Shown here piece by piece: positions 25,748-34,516 of a stretch of DNA of 55,400 nt. This DNA comes from CAMEON01 sp964463245 (GTDB lineage Bacteria; Bacillota; Clostridia; Oscillospirales; CAG-272), in NCBI GenBank assembly GCA_964463245.1, contig CAYXBU010000005.1:1-55400 (forward strand), in the 5' to 3' direction. Under the pieces are notes generated by a model. The model saw only the letters and a program-made list of their open reading frames with translations, was not told where the DNA came from and searched no databases. The translations under genes and the position numbers were made by a program. Positions within the stretch are counted from its first letter, which is position 1; every line of letters starts with the position of its first letter.

Positions 25748-25776
25748 ATGGTAGCACAAAACAGCCTACTTGTCAA
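25748..25776 (-). promoter_or_regulatory. Promoter of the GH78 rhamnosidase gene
   Basis: On the minus strand, -35 TTGACA (25776-25771), 17-nt spacer, -10 TACCAT (25753-25748). It supports the start at 25719. Confidence 0.75.
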
Positions 25777-25844
25777 GTAAAAAGGTGAACATTTTGTGAC
25801 TTTGCGGGATATGTCGGAATTTTCGCCTTTTTTTCAAAAACATC

Positions 25845-25873
25845 TTGCAATTTTTTGGGGTATGCGGTATAAT
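25845..25873 (+). promoter_or_regulatory. Promoter of the Gfo/Idh/MocA oxidoreductase gene
   Basis: -35 TTGCAA (25845-25850), 17-nt spacer ending in TATGCGG, -10 TATAAT (25868-25873). It closely resembles the promoter at 27134-27162. Confidence 0.85.
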
Positions 25874-25958
25874 AAAGGTGCTGTGCGGCAAACACCGCAG
25901 AGCATCGTGATCCGGCACGAACTCCGGACTTTTCACAAAAGGAAAGGAAGTTTTCTAT

Positions 25959-27017
25959 ATGGAAAAGAAGAATGTGGCTATCATCGGATACGGTAACATG
26001 GGCTCCTGGCACGGCGAATTTCTGAAGCACAGCGATGTGGCCAACCTGATGGGCATATACGACATCAAGCCCGAGCGGTGTGAGGTCGCCGAGAAGAACG
26101 GCATCCACGCATATTCCAGCTTGAAGGCACTGCTGGCTGACCCGGCGGTGGACATCGTGACCATCGCGGTACCCAACGATCAGCACAAGCCCCTGGCCAT
26201 CGAGGCCATGAAGGCGGGCAAGCACGTCATCAGCGAGAAGCCCGTGACCCTGTCCTCGGCGGATCTGCAGGAGATGTTCGACGCATCGAACAAGTATCAC
26301 AAGCTCTTTACCGTGCACCAGAATCGCCGTTGGGACGGTGAGTTTCTGGTCATGCGGGATATTTATCGGAGCGGTGACTTGGGTCAGGTCTACCGCATCG
26401 AGTCTCGGTGCCACGGCTCCCGCGGCATCCCCGGCGACTGGCGTCAGCTCCCCGAGTGCGGCGGCGGCATGATCCTTGACTGGGGCATCCACCTCATCGA
26501 CCAGATCATGGGCATCGTGAACGACAAGACGCTCAAGAAGATCTTCTGCCACTGCGACCATATCACCAATGAGCTGGTGGACGACGGCTTCCAGCTGGAT
26601 ATGTTCTTCGAGGATGACCTGGTGGTGCGGGTGGAGGTCGGTACCTCCAACTTCATCAGCATGCCTCGCTTCTACATGACCGGTGCCAACGGCACGGCCA
26701 TCATTCCGGATTGGACCCGGCCCGCGCAGGTGGTCTGGTGCCACAACTACAACGAGAAGGAGGTCGTCCCGGTCAAGACGGCCGCCGGCATCACCAAGAC
26801 CATGGCTCCCCGCGATGAGAAGTCCATCGCATCCAAGAGCATTCCTCAGCCGAATGCCGATGTGCATGACTTCTACCGCAACTTCGTCCGCGCCATCTGC
26901 GGCGAGGAGGAGCAGATCGTCACCCATCACCAGATGATGGTGGACATGAAGATCATGGAGGCCGCCTTTGAATCCGACCGTACCGGTCTGCCGGTCGAGG
27001 TGGATCTGAAATTCTGA
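25959..27017 (+). CDS. Gfo/Idh/MocA family NAD(P)-dependent oxidoreductase
   Basis: A 352-residue cytoplasmic dehydrogenase. The N-terminal Rossmann domain has NVAIIGYGNMGSWHGEFL for NAD(P), then the family signature HVISEKPVTLS with the catalytic-type Lys in EKP (about residue 94). The C-terminal domain carries GGGMILDWGIHLIDQIMGI, including the conserved Asp and His of sugar-acting members. Substrates in this family are mostly sugars, inositols or sugar nucleotides, and I cannot choose among them. It is divergent from the GH78 rhamnosidase gene, and so may act on a product of that pathway, although it has its own promoter and a downstream hairpin. Confidence 0.85.
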   Translation: MEKKNVAIIGYGNMGSWHGEFLKHSDVANLMGIYDIKPERCEVAEKNGIHAYSSLKALLADPAVDIVTIAVPNDQHKPLAIEAMKAGKHVISEKPVTLSSADLQEMFDASNKYHKLFTVHQNRRWDGEFLVMRDIYRSGDLGQVYRIESRCHGSRGIPGDWRQLPECGGGMILDWGIHLIDQIMGIVNDKTLKKIFCHCDHITNELVDDGFQLDMFFEDDLVVRVEVGTSNFISMPRFYMTGANGTAIIPDWTRPAQVVWCHNYNEKEVVPVKTAAGITKTMAPRDEKSIASKSIPQPNADVHDFYRNFVRAICGEEEQIVTHHQMMVDMKIMEAAFESDRTGLPVEVDLKF

Positions 27018-27026
27018 TACCATACC

Positions 27027-27056
27027 GTGCGGGGCACTCTGCGGAGTGCCCCGCAC
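27027..27056 (+). terminator. Strong hairpin after the oxidoreductase gene
   Basis: A perfect 13-bp stem (GTGCGGGGCACTC / GAGTGCCCCGCAC, 4-nt loop) lies 10 nt after the stop. Only a weak T-containing tail (CCTGTTATAGG) follows, so terminator function is likely but not ideal. The inner 11-bp arms recur in the clpX terminator at 50452-50477. Confidence 0.65.
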
Positions 27057-27133
27057 CCTGTTATAGGCTCCGCGCAGAAGGAATTTTTCAGCAGGAAACA
27101 GCGACAAATTTTTTGCAAATCCCCGCAAAAGAC

Positions 27134-27162
27134 TTGCAATTATGCGGGATATGTGGTATAAT
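27134..27162 (+). promoter_or_regulatory. Promoter of the NAGPA-domain gene
   Basis: -35 TTGCAA (27134-27139), 17-nt spacer ending in GTGG, -10 TATAAT (27157-27162). Confidence 0.85.
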
Positions 27163-27341
27163 ACTGAGGAGTGTGCCGAGGGGGGTGAACGGGATGGGAC
27201 AGCCCGCGACGCGGCGTGTCCCCCTGCCCGCGCGGCGATATATCCTTTACTGACGTCATGTTGACAGTTGCTGAAAAATGGATCATAGAACCTTGACCGA
27301 GGCCGTTCGGCCGTAAATGTCGAAACAAGGAGTGTAACGGA
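27163..27341 (+). other. Long 5' leader of the NAGPA-domain gene
   Basis: About 170 nt lie between the -10 box and the ATG at 27342, much longer than other leaders here. It holds a G-rich then C-rich stretch (27179-27235) able to pair with itself, a small GGCCGTTCGGCC palindrome near 27301-27312, and a CAAGGAGTG ribosome site. I recognise no known riboswitch class. The whole gap 27018-27341 otherwise holds only the hairpin and promoter listed separately. Confidence 0.45.
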
Positions 27342-30300
27342 ATGAAACGAACAAAGCTGGAGCGGGCGATCGCGATGCTGCTGGTGGTCTTCATGCTGGC
27401 GGGGAGCCTTTCGGGACTCCTGACCGATGTCCTGTCGGGCATTCTGTCGGTCGTGGCCGCAGATGACCGCGCGGCGGACACCCGGGCTTATGATGACTTT
27501 CTGCAAGATCTTGCTTGCCTGGAGTCCTATGCCGATGCATACGCACGGGAGCATATCGGCGAGGATGCCGTTGCACTGGTGCTGAATTACATCCGTTGCG
27601 GCGTTGCGGATTATACCGACGGCAGCTGGACCATGATGGCGGGTGCCGAGAACACCGAGTTTACGGCGTATGTGGCCGCGCAGGATGCAGCTACGGGCAC
27701 GAGTGCCGCCTCCCTGCGCGAGCTGGAGCCGATGGTCATCCCGAACGGACAGACGGTGGATCTTGCACATATGTTCGGTTGCATGGATATATCCTATGCC
27801 GCCAAGGATCAATCTGCCAAGGCTGCCAACGCGGACATGAGCGGCTGGGGCGGCGATATCTGCGACTTGATCGGCTATGTGCAGGGTAAGGTGACCGGCA
27901 CGGTGGAGCAGATGGCTACCGAGATCCGTACCGCGACCGAGAACGGACACCCCAAGTATCTCGGCTACGATGATCCCGATCCGGATACCCATTCCTTCGG
28001 GATAACTGACCTGTACGGCGACCTCGATGCCTACTACATGGTCGAGAACTTGGACGGAAATAAAACCGTCAGCACGGTCATGAAGCACTACTTCACCGAG
28101 GAACTGACCGACGCACAGCGCGCTATCTTCTTCGTCTACCATCGTTTTTCCGGTGCGGATCAGCGGAGTGAGCTGCGTGCGGCCGTGCTGGATGCGTATC
28201 GGAACAATACCCCCATCGCTGCCCTGGAGGCGAGCCGCGGCCTTGCTTCGGTGGACGATCTGCGGATCGCCTGCTGCTATGCCTTCGCCGACTACCTGTA
28301 CGACCTGACCGGCGCGGTGACGGATCGACCCTCCAATGATCTGTACAGTGTATACAGCCATCAATCCTCTACGTTGGCTCCCGGTATTACCCAGACCCTG
28401 CGGAGAGCCACAACAGCGGGCGGTGGCAATGTCAACTACTACATAGCGACAGCGGACATCACACGGAGCGATGTACAGGTCTATGCAAACTTTAAGGGCA
28501 ACCTGCCGACCTCGTCGTGGGGGATGTCCCGGGTGCAGGATCAGATGACCGCGGCCAAGGATCGGCACTCCGACCCGGGAGAGCCGAAGTTGTATATCCC
28601 CAACTATACCCCCATCGTCGGTATCAATGCCGACTACTACGAGATGTCGACCGGTGCTCCGACTGGTGCGCTGGTCATGGAGGGCGTGACCTACCATGGG
28701 GCGGAGAGTGAGAACTTCTTTGCCATCTTGAAGGACGGAACGCCCGTGATCGGTACGCCCACCGAGTGGAATACCTATCGGGATCAGGTGAAGGAGGCTG
28801 TCGGAGCCGGAAATCTGCTGGTTTTGAACGGTGAGATGACGAGCGTGGCATCGTCCTCGCAGAGCGATCGCGACTGCCGTAGCTGCGTGGGTATCACGGC
28901 GGATCACCGCGTGGTGTTCATGGTCATAGACGGTCGTCAGGCACCTGCCTCGGTCGGAGGAAGCTTTGCGGATGCCGCACAGATCATGCTGGAGGCGGGC
29001 TGTGTGGTTGCCGCCAATCTGGACGGCGGCGGTTCCACATCCTTTATTGCCAAGAGCGAGGGAACCGATGAGTTGACAGTGGTCAACCAGCCGTCGGATG
29101 GCTATGCACGCTCGGTCAGCTCCTCCTTGATGATCGTGTCCACGGCTCGCCCCATGAAGGAGTTTGACCATGCGACCCTGTCGACGGAGTACGACCTGAT
29201 GACGGTTGGCTCGTCCCTGACCGTGGAGGTCACGGGGGTGAGCGTCTCCGGTGTCGCCGCCGAGTTGCCGGAGGGGGCAGAGCTCCGCGTAAGCGACAGT
29301 AGCGTGGCGATCCTGAACGGACATACGCTGTTCGCGCGGAAGATGGGCGAGGTGCGGCTGCAGTTGGTTGCGGCGGACGGCGCTACCGTGCTGGGAAGCA
29401 AGACCGTAAGGATCGTGGACGCGCAGGAGCTGGCCTTCTCCTTTACGAAAAAGGCCATCAATGCTGTATACGGTATAGCGGCGGATCTGCCCCTGCAGGC
29501 AACGCTGAACGGAGCCCCTGTGGCCTTCCGCGCGGAGGATGTCACCCTGACCTGCCTTGTGGATGGCAAGCCTGTCGATGAGAACCGACCGGGATATTTT
29601 GAGGGATTGACCTTTACGGGAGAGGAGACCTCCGCAGCCAGACAGGTCGTCGTGGCGGCTCTGCCTGCCGACGGCACGGTCGACTATGCCGCGGCACCGA
29701 CCCTAACGGTGTTCCTCTATCGGAGCGGGGAGGCTACCTTTGATTTTGACGGAAAGACCGGCGGGGATGAATTGTGCGCCTGGAACCGTGAAGTCACCAA
29801 TTCCCAAACGCTGGACGGGATCACCTTCTACCCGGAGCGGAGTGGTGAGAGCATGGACGTGCTGTACACCTTCGCGGTGGATATGATGCAGCTGTCGATC
29901 CCGGAGCGTGTCAGCCCACTGATGCAGTATATCGCGGGCAGTGACCGCGGCATGAGCGCGTGGGATGCCCTTCTGCAGCTGGCGGAGCGTGTCAACCCCC
30001 GCACCGAGGTTACCGTGACCTTGACCTTCTCGAAGGGGGTCACCCCCGACCTCTCGGGTCTGATGCTGGTCAATGAGTATTTTGAATTGACCGAGGCCGC
30101 GTGGGATGCCGATACCTCGACTTTGACCGTGCGCTGCAATTTCATCAAGCAGTCGCGGCCTATTGACCCCGGAACCGCAAACTCCCTGTGCATTCTCAGT
30201 GGCCTGCGGCTCCGCGTGGATGGGGATGCCGCGTGGGATGCGGACGGACAGCTTCCGATCGTATGTGAGGGCAGCTTGGGCTATGCGATCTACTTGCGGA

Positions 30301-32603
30301 TCAGCGCGGCGCACAGCATGGCTCAGAACCCCGAGTTCCAGGAGAAGTACGGCATATATCCGTACGAGGACGATGTCTACGAGCCGGGTGCGTACTTTTA
30401 TGAGACGAGCTTTTGCTCCCTTTCGGACAGCCTTGCATTGAATCGCTCGGAACTGAGCGGATGGAGCCTGGAGAAAGGCATTTGGTACTACTATGTAAAT
30501 GGGCAGGTACTGACCGGTATTCAGAATCTGCCCAGCCATATCGAGGACGAGGAAGGCCGCTTCCTGTATGATCTGGGAGCGGACGGTGCCGCGAGCGGGA
30601 AGCTGAGCGGGCTGTTTGAGCAGAACGGACGTCTGTATTTTGCGGAAAACGGCATACGGGTCACAGGTTGGAAGCAGGTCTCGCAGGATGGCAAGAACCT
30701 GTACTACTATTTCAGCCCTGCCGACTACGCCGCCGTGGATGGCGCACAGACCATTCAAGGATACCGATACACCTTTGAGGATCACATTCTGATCCGGGGT
30801 GATCTGGTTCGCTACGCGGACGGACGCGTGCAGTACAGATGGGCCGGCGCATGGGCATCCCAATCCTGGATGACGGTGGACGGGAATACCTACTATTTTC
30901 GATCCAATTACAATGCTGTAACAGGATTCTATACAATGAATTTTGGCGGGAAGGGCGTTACCTACGCTTTTGACAAGAATGGTATCTGGCTGGAGAAGGA
31001 GACAGGCTTCTTTGAAAACGAGGGCGAGACCTACTGGATCGAGAACGGCATTAAGGTGATGCACCCGGGTCTGCAGTGTGTGGATGGTGAGTACTACTAC
31101 TTCACGATGACTCTCGGCGGTGCGATGGCAAAGGACTTGACCTGCTGGGTCGAGCCGGCCAATGGCCTGATGGCTGACGGGTACTACTCCTTCGACGAGG
31201 AGGGGCGCATGATCGACCCCAAACCGTATCAGGGTCGGATCACCTGGCTGGACGAGGACGGGTCGGTTCTCCTCTCCCAAAATTATAATTTCGGTGTCCT
31301 GCCGGAGTACCCGGAGGATCTGGTGGATAAGTGGGAGGAGACGCGATACTACTACCGCTTTGTCGGTTGGGATCAGGAGGTTCAGCCGGTATACGGGGAC
31401 GCGACCTATCGGGCGGTCTTTGACATGGTCGGCAAAAACGGCCTGAGCGTGGAGTCGGACGGCATCTACTGGCTGGTGGATGGTGTTCCGAAAGCTGAAG
31501 GAGTCCGTCAGGCCACCGATGCGGACGGGCACCACATCTATTACTGCTTCCGGGATGGCAGATCCATCGTGCATACTCTCGACAACGAGAACGACTTCTG
31601 GGCGGCGGAGACCGATGGTACCCTGCCGATATGGGGCTACTACACCGATGAGAACGGTGTGATCCTGCACAGCGACAAGTTTGAGAACGGCATCATACGG
31701 AAGGACGGCAAGCTCTACTATTACATTGACGGTATCGCCGTCCATATGGGTATGTTCCTGCATACCGACGACTATTACTACTATGCCAAGAGCGATGGAT
31801 CTCTCTTAGTCGACGGAGAGTATTACTGCGAGTATATGGACAGCGGTATGCCCAACAGCGCGCGGGATACCTTCCCGAAGGGAACCTACAGCTTTGACAG
31901 CCTGGGTCGCCTCATCCCGCCCAGGAGCGGCATTCTGAAAGAGGACGGCAGCCTGTATTACTATGTCCTTGGCAGACGCACCTACGCAGGTTTGATCGAG
32001 ATCGACGGAGATCTGTACTACGTTCGTACCAACGGCGAGGTGGTGCATGGGACGGTGTATTGGGTCACCAAGACCAACGGTCTCCTCCCGCAGGGCAACT
32101 ATGTATTTGATGCGGATGGTAAGATGATCGATGCGGGTGGGGCGGATGCCGGTAAGAATGGCCTGATACGGGACGAGGACGGCGTACTGCGTTACTATCG
32201 GGTCGGATACCCCCTCTTTGCGGGTCTGATCTTTGTTGACGGCGTGTATTACTACATTACAGAAGATGGATCGGCGGCGGTCGACGGGAGCCTCTGGATC
32301 TCCAAGACGAATGACCTGTTGCCGGAGGGGCGATATACCTTCGGGTCAGACGGCTGCATGACAGATGCACCCGTGAAGGACACATCCAAGCAGGGCATCG
32401 TGGTCGAGAAGGACGGGTATGCCTACTATGTGGATGGGTACCGCGCCTATGCGGGGCTGATCTTCATGGGCGGCAACTACTACTATGTCGGAACCGATGG
32501 TTACTTGGTATGCGGCAGAAGCTACTGGGTAGCCGAGACCAGCGACTTGCTCCCAGAGGGCGTGTACCGCTTCGACGAGGGTGGCAGACTGGTCTTCGAG
32601 TAA
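27342..32603 (+). CDS. Giant secreted NAGPA-type phosphodiester glycosidase with wall-binding-like repeats
   Basis: A 1753-residue exported protein. Signal segment to about residue 40. Residues about 45-330 are a helical domain of unknown function with DLAHMFGCMDISY and SGWGGDICDLIGY motifs. Residues about 360-600 are a phosphodiester glycosidase (NAGPA) domain: PIVGINADYYEM, LLVLNGEM, FMVIDGRQ and AANLDGGGSTSFI. Beta-rich Ig-like and cohesin-like stretches follow to about 1035. Residues about 1040-1753 are Tyr/Trp/Gly-rich repeats like choline- or glucan-binding modules, ending in four similar 60-78-residue units. NAGPA domains cleave or rearrange GlcNAc-1-phosphodiesters, as in mannose-6-phosphate uncovering and teichoic acid-like polymers. 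It lies upstream of the capsule operon, suggesting that it edits or trims a phosphodiester-linked surface glycan. Confidence 0.75.
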   Translation: MKRTKLERAIAMLLVVFMLAGSLSGLLTDVLSGILSVVAADDRAADTRAYDDFLQDLACLESYADAYAREHIGEDAVALVLNYIRCGVADYTDGSWTMMAGAENTEFTAYVAAQDAATGTSAASLRELEPMVIPNGQTVDLAHMFGCMDISYAAKDQSAKAANADMSGWGGDICDLIGYVQGKVTGTVEQMATEIRTATENGHPKYLGYDDPDPDTHSFGITDLYGDLDAYYMVENLDGNKTVSTVMKHYFTEELTDAQRAIFFVYHRFSGADQRSELRAAVLDAYRNNTPIAALEASRGLASVDDLRIACCYAFADYLYDLTGAVTDRPSNDLYSVYSHQSSTLAPGITQTLRRATTAGGGNVNYYIATADITRSDVQVYANFKGNLPTSSWGMSRVQDQMTAAKDRHSDPGEPKLYIPNYTPIVGINADYYEMSTGAPTGALVMEGVTYHGAESENFFAILKDGTPVIGTPTEWNTYRDQVKEAVGAGNLLVLNGEMTSVASSSQSDRDCRSCVGITADHRVVFMVIDGRQAPASVGGSFADAAQIMLEAGCVVAANLDGGGSTSFIAKSEGTDELTVVNQPSDGYARSVSSSLMIVSTARPMKEFDHATLSTEYDLMTVGSSLTVEVTGVSVSGVAAELPEGAELRVSDSSVAILNGHTLFARKMGEVRLQLVAADGATVLGSKTVRIVDAQELAFSFTKKAINAVYGIAADLPLQATLNGAPVAFRAEDVTLTCLVDGKPVDENRPGYFEGLTFTGEETSAARQVVVAALPADGTVDYAAAPTLTVFLYRSGEATFDFDGKTGGDELCAWNREVTNSQTLDGITFYPERSGESMDVLYTFAVDMMQLSIPERVSPLMQYIAGSDRGMSAWDALLQLAERVNPRTEVTVTLTFSKGVTPDLSGLMLVNEYFELTEAAWDADTSTLTVRCNFIKQSRPIDPGTANSLCILSGLRLRVDGDAAWDADGQLPIVCEGSLGYAIYLRISAAHSMAQNPEFQEKYGIYPYEDDVYEPGAYFYETSFCSLSDSLALNRSELSGWSLEKGIWYYYVNGQVLTGIQNLPSHIEDEEGRFLYDLGADGAASGKLSGLFEQNGRLYFAENGIRVTGWKQVSQDGKNLYYYFSPADYAAVDGAQTIQGYRYTFEDHILIRGDLVRYADGRVQYRWAGAWASQSWMTVDGNTYYFRSNYNAVTGFYTMNFGGKGVTYAFDKNGIWLEKETGFFENEGETYWIENGIKVMHPGLQCVDGEYYYFTMTLGGAMAKDLTCWVEPANGLMADGYYSFDEEGRMIDPKPYQGRITWLDEDGSVLLSQNYNFGVLPEYPEDLVDKWEETRYYYRFVGWDQEVQPVYGDATYRAVFDMVGKNGLSVESDGIYWLVDGVPKAEGVRQATDADGHHIYYCFRDGRSIVHTLDNENDFWAAETDGTLPIWGYYTDENGVILHSDKFENGIIRKDGKLYYYIDGIAVHMGMFLHTDDYYYYAKSDGSLLVDGEYYCEYMDSGMPNSARDTFPKGTYSFDSLGRLIPPRSGILKEDGSLYYYVLGRRTYAGLIEIDGDLYYVRTNGEVVHGTVYWVTKTNGLLPQGNYVFDADGKMIDAGGADAGKNGLIRDEDGVLRYYRVGYPLFAGLIFVDGVYYYITEDGSAAVDGSLWISKTNDLLPEGRYTFGSDGCMTDAPVKDTSKQGIVVEKDGYAYYVDGYRAYAGLIFMGGNYYYVGTDGYLVCGRSYWVAETSDLLPEGVYRFDEGGRLVFE

Positions 32604-32624
32604 AATGAGTCGGAAAGGAAACCT

Positions 32625-33263
32625 ATGATGAAACAGGTGAACATGAACCGGATCAGAGGAGGCATAGCCGCACTGGGTGCGGTGGTGGTTCTCGCTGTCG
32701 CGGGGTGTGGAGGCTGCCGAGAGATATCCAATACCCCCCCCATTGATACCTGGATAAACTATGTTCCGGGCGGTTCTACCGACACGGATGACCAAATCGA
32801 GACCGGAGCCTCTGTGCCTGTCGATCCGCCCTCCTCCGACCACGAGACGACCTCCGAGTCGGAACCGGACACCGAGAGCACGTCCTCGGAGGGCGAGACA
32901 GGCAGCGTTGCCGAGGAGAGCATCAAGCTGGCTACTCCGCGCGGCGCGTTGTACTACAGCGCCGAGTGGGAGAGTGTCCTTACCCAGCCGAGACAATCGC
33001 AGGAGGGAGAGCTGTGGGTCGTCTCCTTCGGGGTCACGCTCGGGGGAACCGAATATCCGCTCTTTGATATCCTGATCGGGGAAGAGGATGCACAGGGTCT
33101 GGCTTGTATCGGTCACATGACCGACAGTCGGGGAGAGACTTACGCGGTGTATGTTCGCACTCCCTCGAACGAGAAAGCACCCTCGCGGGAAAATATGTAT
33201 TGGAAACAGTACTGCGCCGCCAAGGAAGAACAGATCAATTTCATCATGAGTCACCTCGCGTGA
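32625..33263 (+). CDS. Lipoprotein of unknown function
   Basis: A 212-residue protein with a lipoprotein signal: basic start, hydrophobic core (GGIAALGAVVVLAVAGC), lipidated Cys near residue 26. An Asp/Glu/Ser/Thr-rich linker (about 45-95) leads to a compact beta-rich domain of about 115 residues ending in an amphipathic helix. I do not recognise the domain. It starts 21 bp after the NAGPA-domain gene with a GGAAAGGAAA site, so it is probably co-transcribed. It stands just upstream of the first glycosyltransferase of the capsule operon. A role in surface-glycan assembly or in binding the giant protein is a guess from position. Confidence 0.65.
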   Translation: MMKQVNMNRIRGGIAALGAVVVLAVAGCGGCREISNTPPIDTWINYVPGGSTDTDDQIETGASVPVDPPSSDHETTSESEPDTESTSSEGETGSVAEESIKLATPRGALYYSAEWESVLTQPRQSQEGELWVVSFGVTLGGTEYPLFDILIGEEDAQGLACIGHMTDSRGETYAVYVRTPSNEKAPSRENMYWKQYCAAKEEQINFIMSHLA

Positions 33264-33304
33264 CCTTGTTTTGAGGAGTCTGCAGCGGCAGAAGGAGAAG
33301 GGAT

Positions 33305-34516
33305 ATGAGGGTATTGCAGATCAACTGCGTGTACGGGAAGGGGAGCACCGGGCAGATCGTTCGGTCGTTGCACCGTGCCCTGCCCGCAGATGGGTTTGAG
33401 TCCTTCGTCCTGTACGGTCGGGGGGATCCGCCGACCGATCCCGACACGAGCCGCGTGTGCGGGGATGTGTACGGCAAGCTCAACGGTCTCCGTGCGCGCC
33501 TGACCGGTCTGCCCTACGGCGGATGCGGCCTGTCCACGAGAAAGGTGATCCGTGCTATACAGAGAATAGCTCCCGATGTGGTGCACCTGCACTGTATCAA
33601 CGGACATTTCGTCAACATATATCGGCTGGTGGGCTGGTTGAAGGAGCACCGCATCCCGATTGTCCTGACTCTCCACGCCGAATTCATGTACACCGGTGGC
33701 TGTTCTCACGCCTTTGAGTGCGAAAAATGGCGGACGGGATGCGGGCACTGTCCCCGCCCGAGGAAAGCCACGAGATCCTACTTCTTTGATCGTACCGAGG
33801 AAGGTTTCTCCCGCATGAAGGCGGCCTTTGACGGCTTTGAAGACCTGCGGGTGGTGTCGGTGTCCCCGTGGTTGCGGGAACGTGCGGAGACCTCTCCGAT
33901 CCTGCACGCGGCGACACATGAGGTGGTTCTCAACGGCGTGGACACCGAGGTGTTCCGACCCTCCGAAACGGGTGCCCTCGGCGCATCTCTCGGTGTGGGC
34001 GAACGGCGGGTGGTCTTCCACGCGACCTCTATGTTTCGGGATCGGCCGGGTGACCCCAAGGGGGGGGCGTATGTCTTTGAGCTGGCTCGCCGCATGATGA
34101 ATGAGCCGATCCTGTTCGTGGTCGCCGGGCGATATGAGCTGACGGGGGAAGTGCCGGATAACGTGATCCTCTTGGGGGAAGTGCGAGACCCCGCGATGCT
34201 GGCTGGCTACTACAGCCTGGCGGATGTGACCCTCTTGACCAGCCTGCGGGAGACCTACTCCATGATCTGCGCTGAGAGCCTGTGTTGCGGAACTCCCGTG
34301 GTCGGCTTCCGCGCTGGAGCGCCTGAGCGGATCTCCCTGCCTGCGTACAGCTGTTTTGTGGAGCAGGGGGACATCGATGCGCTGGAATCCGCTGTTCGGG
34401 CGTGGTTGCCGCGTAAGACGCGGGGGGCAGGAGACCTTGCGCGGGAAGCTGCGACGGCCTACGATAAGATGACTATGATCCAACGATATGAGGAGGTATA
34501 CAGGGGTCTGCTATGA
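33305..34516 (+). CDS. GT4-family glycosyltransferase
   Basis: A 403-residue GT-B enzyme transferring a sugar from a nucleotide sugar to a lipid-linked or polysaccharide acceptor on the cytoplasmic face. The N terminus MRVLQINCVYGKGSTGQIVR holds the GT4 Gly-rich acceptor loop. The midsection has a Cys-rich motif (LHAEFMYTGGCSHAFECEKW, then GCGHCP) typical of a WcaC-like GT4 subgroup. The C-terminal donor site is SLRETYSMICAESLCCGTPV, the E-x7-E-type motif. It is the first gene of the tightly packed capsule operon, and its stop overlaps the next start (ATGA). Donor sugar unknown. Confidence 0.85.
   Translation: MRVLQINCVYGKGSTGQIVRSLHRALPADGFESFVLYGRGDPPTDPDTSRVCGDVYGKLNGLRARLTGLPYGGCGLSTRKVIRAIQRIAPDVVHLHCINGHFVNIYRLVGWLKEHRIPIVLTLHAEFMYTGGCSHAFECEKWRTGCGHCPRPRKATRSYFFDRTEEGFSRMKAAFDGFEDLRVVSVSPWLRERAETSPILHAATHEVVLNGVDTEVFRPSETGALGASLGVGERRVVFHATSMFRDRPGDPKGGAYVFELARRMMNEPILFVVAGRYELTGEVPDNVILLGEVRDPAMLAGYYSLADVTLLTSLRETYSMICAESLCCGTPVVGFRAGAPERISLPAYSCFVEQGDIDALESAVRAWLPRKTRGAGDLAREAATAYDKMTMIQRYEEVYRGLL

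Noticed and set aside
27163..27341. Long leader considered as a cyclic-di-GMP or other known riboswitch
   Set aside because: I could not find the conserved core of any riboswitch class that I know, so only an unassigned leader is reported.
25773..29324. A 1183-codon open frame on the minus strand opposite the oxidoreductase and the NAGPA-domain gene
   Set aside because: It lacks recognisable motifs and a ribosome site, its composition is that of an antisense shadow in GC-rich DNA, and both plus-strand genes it covers have clear families, promoters and ribosome sites.
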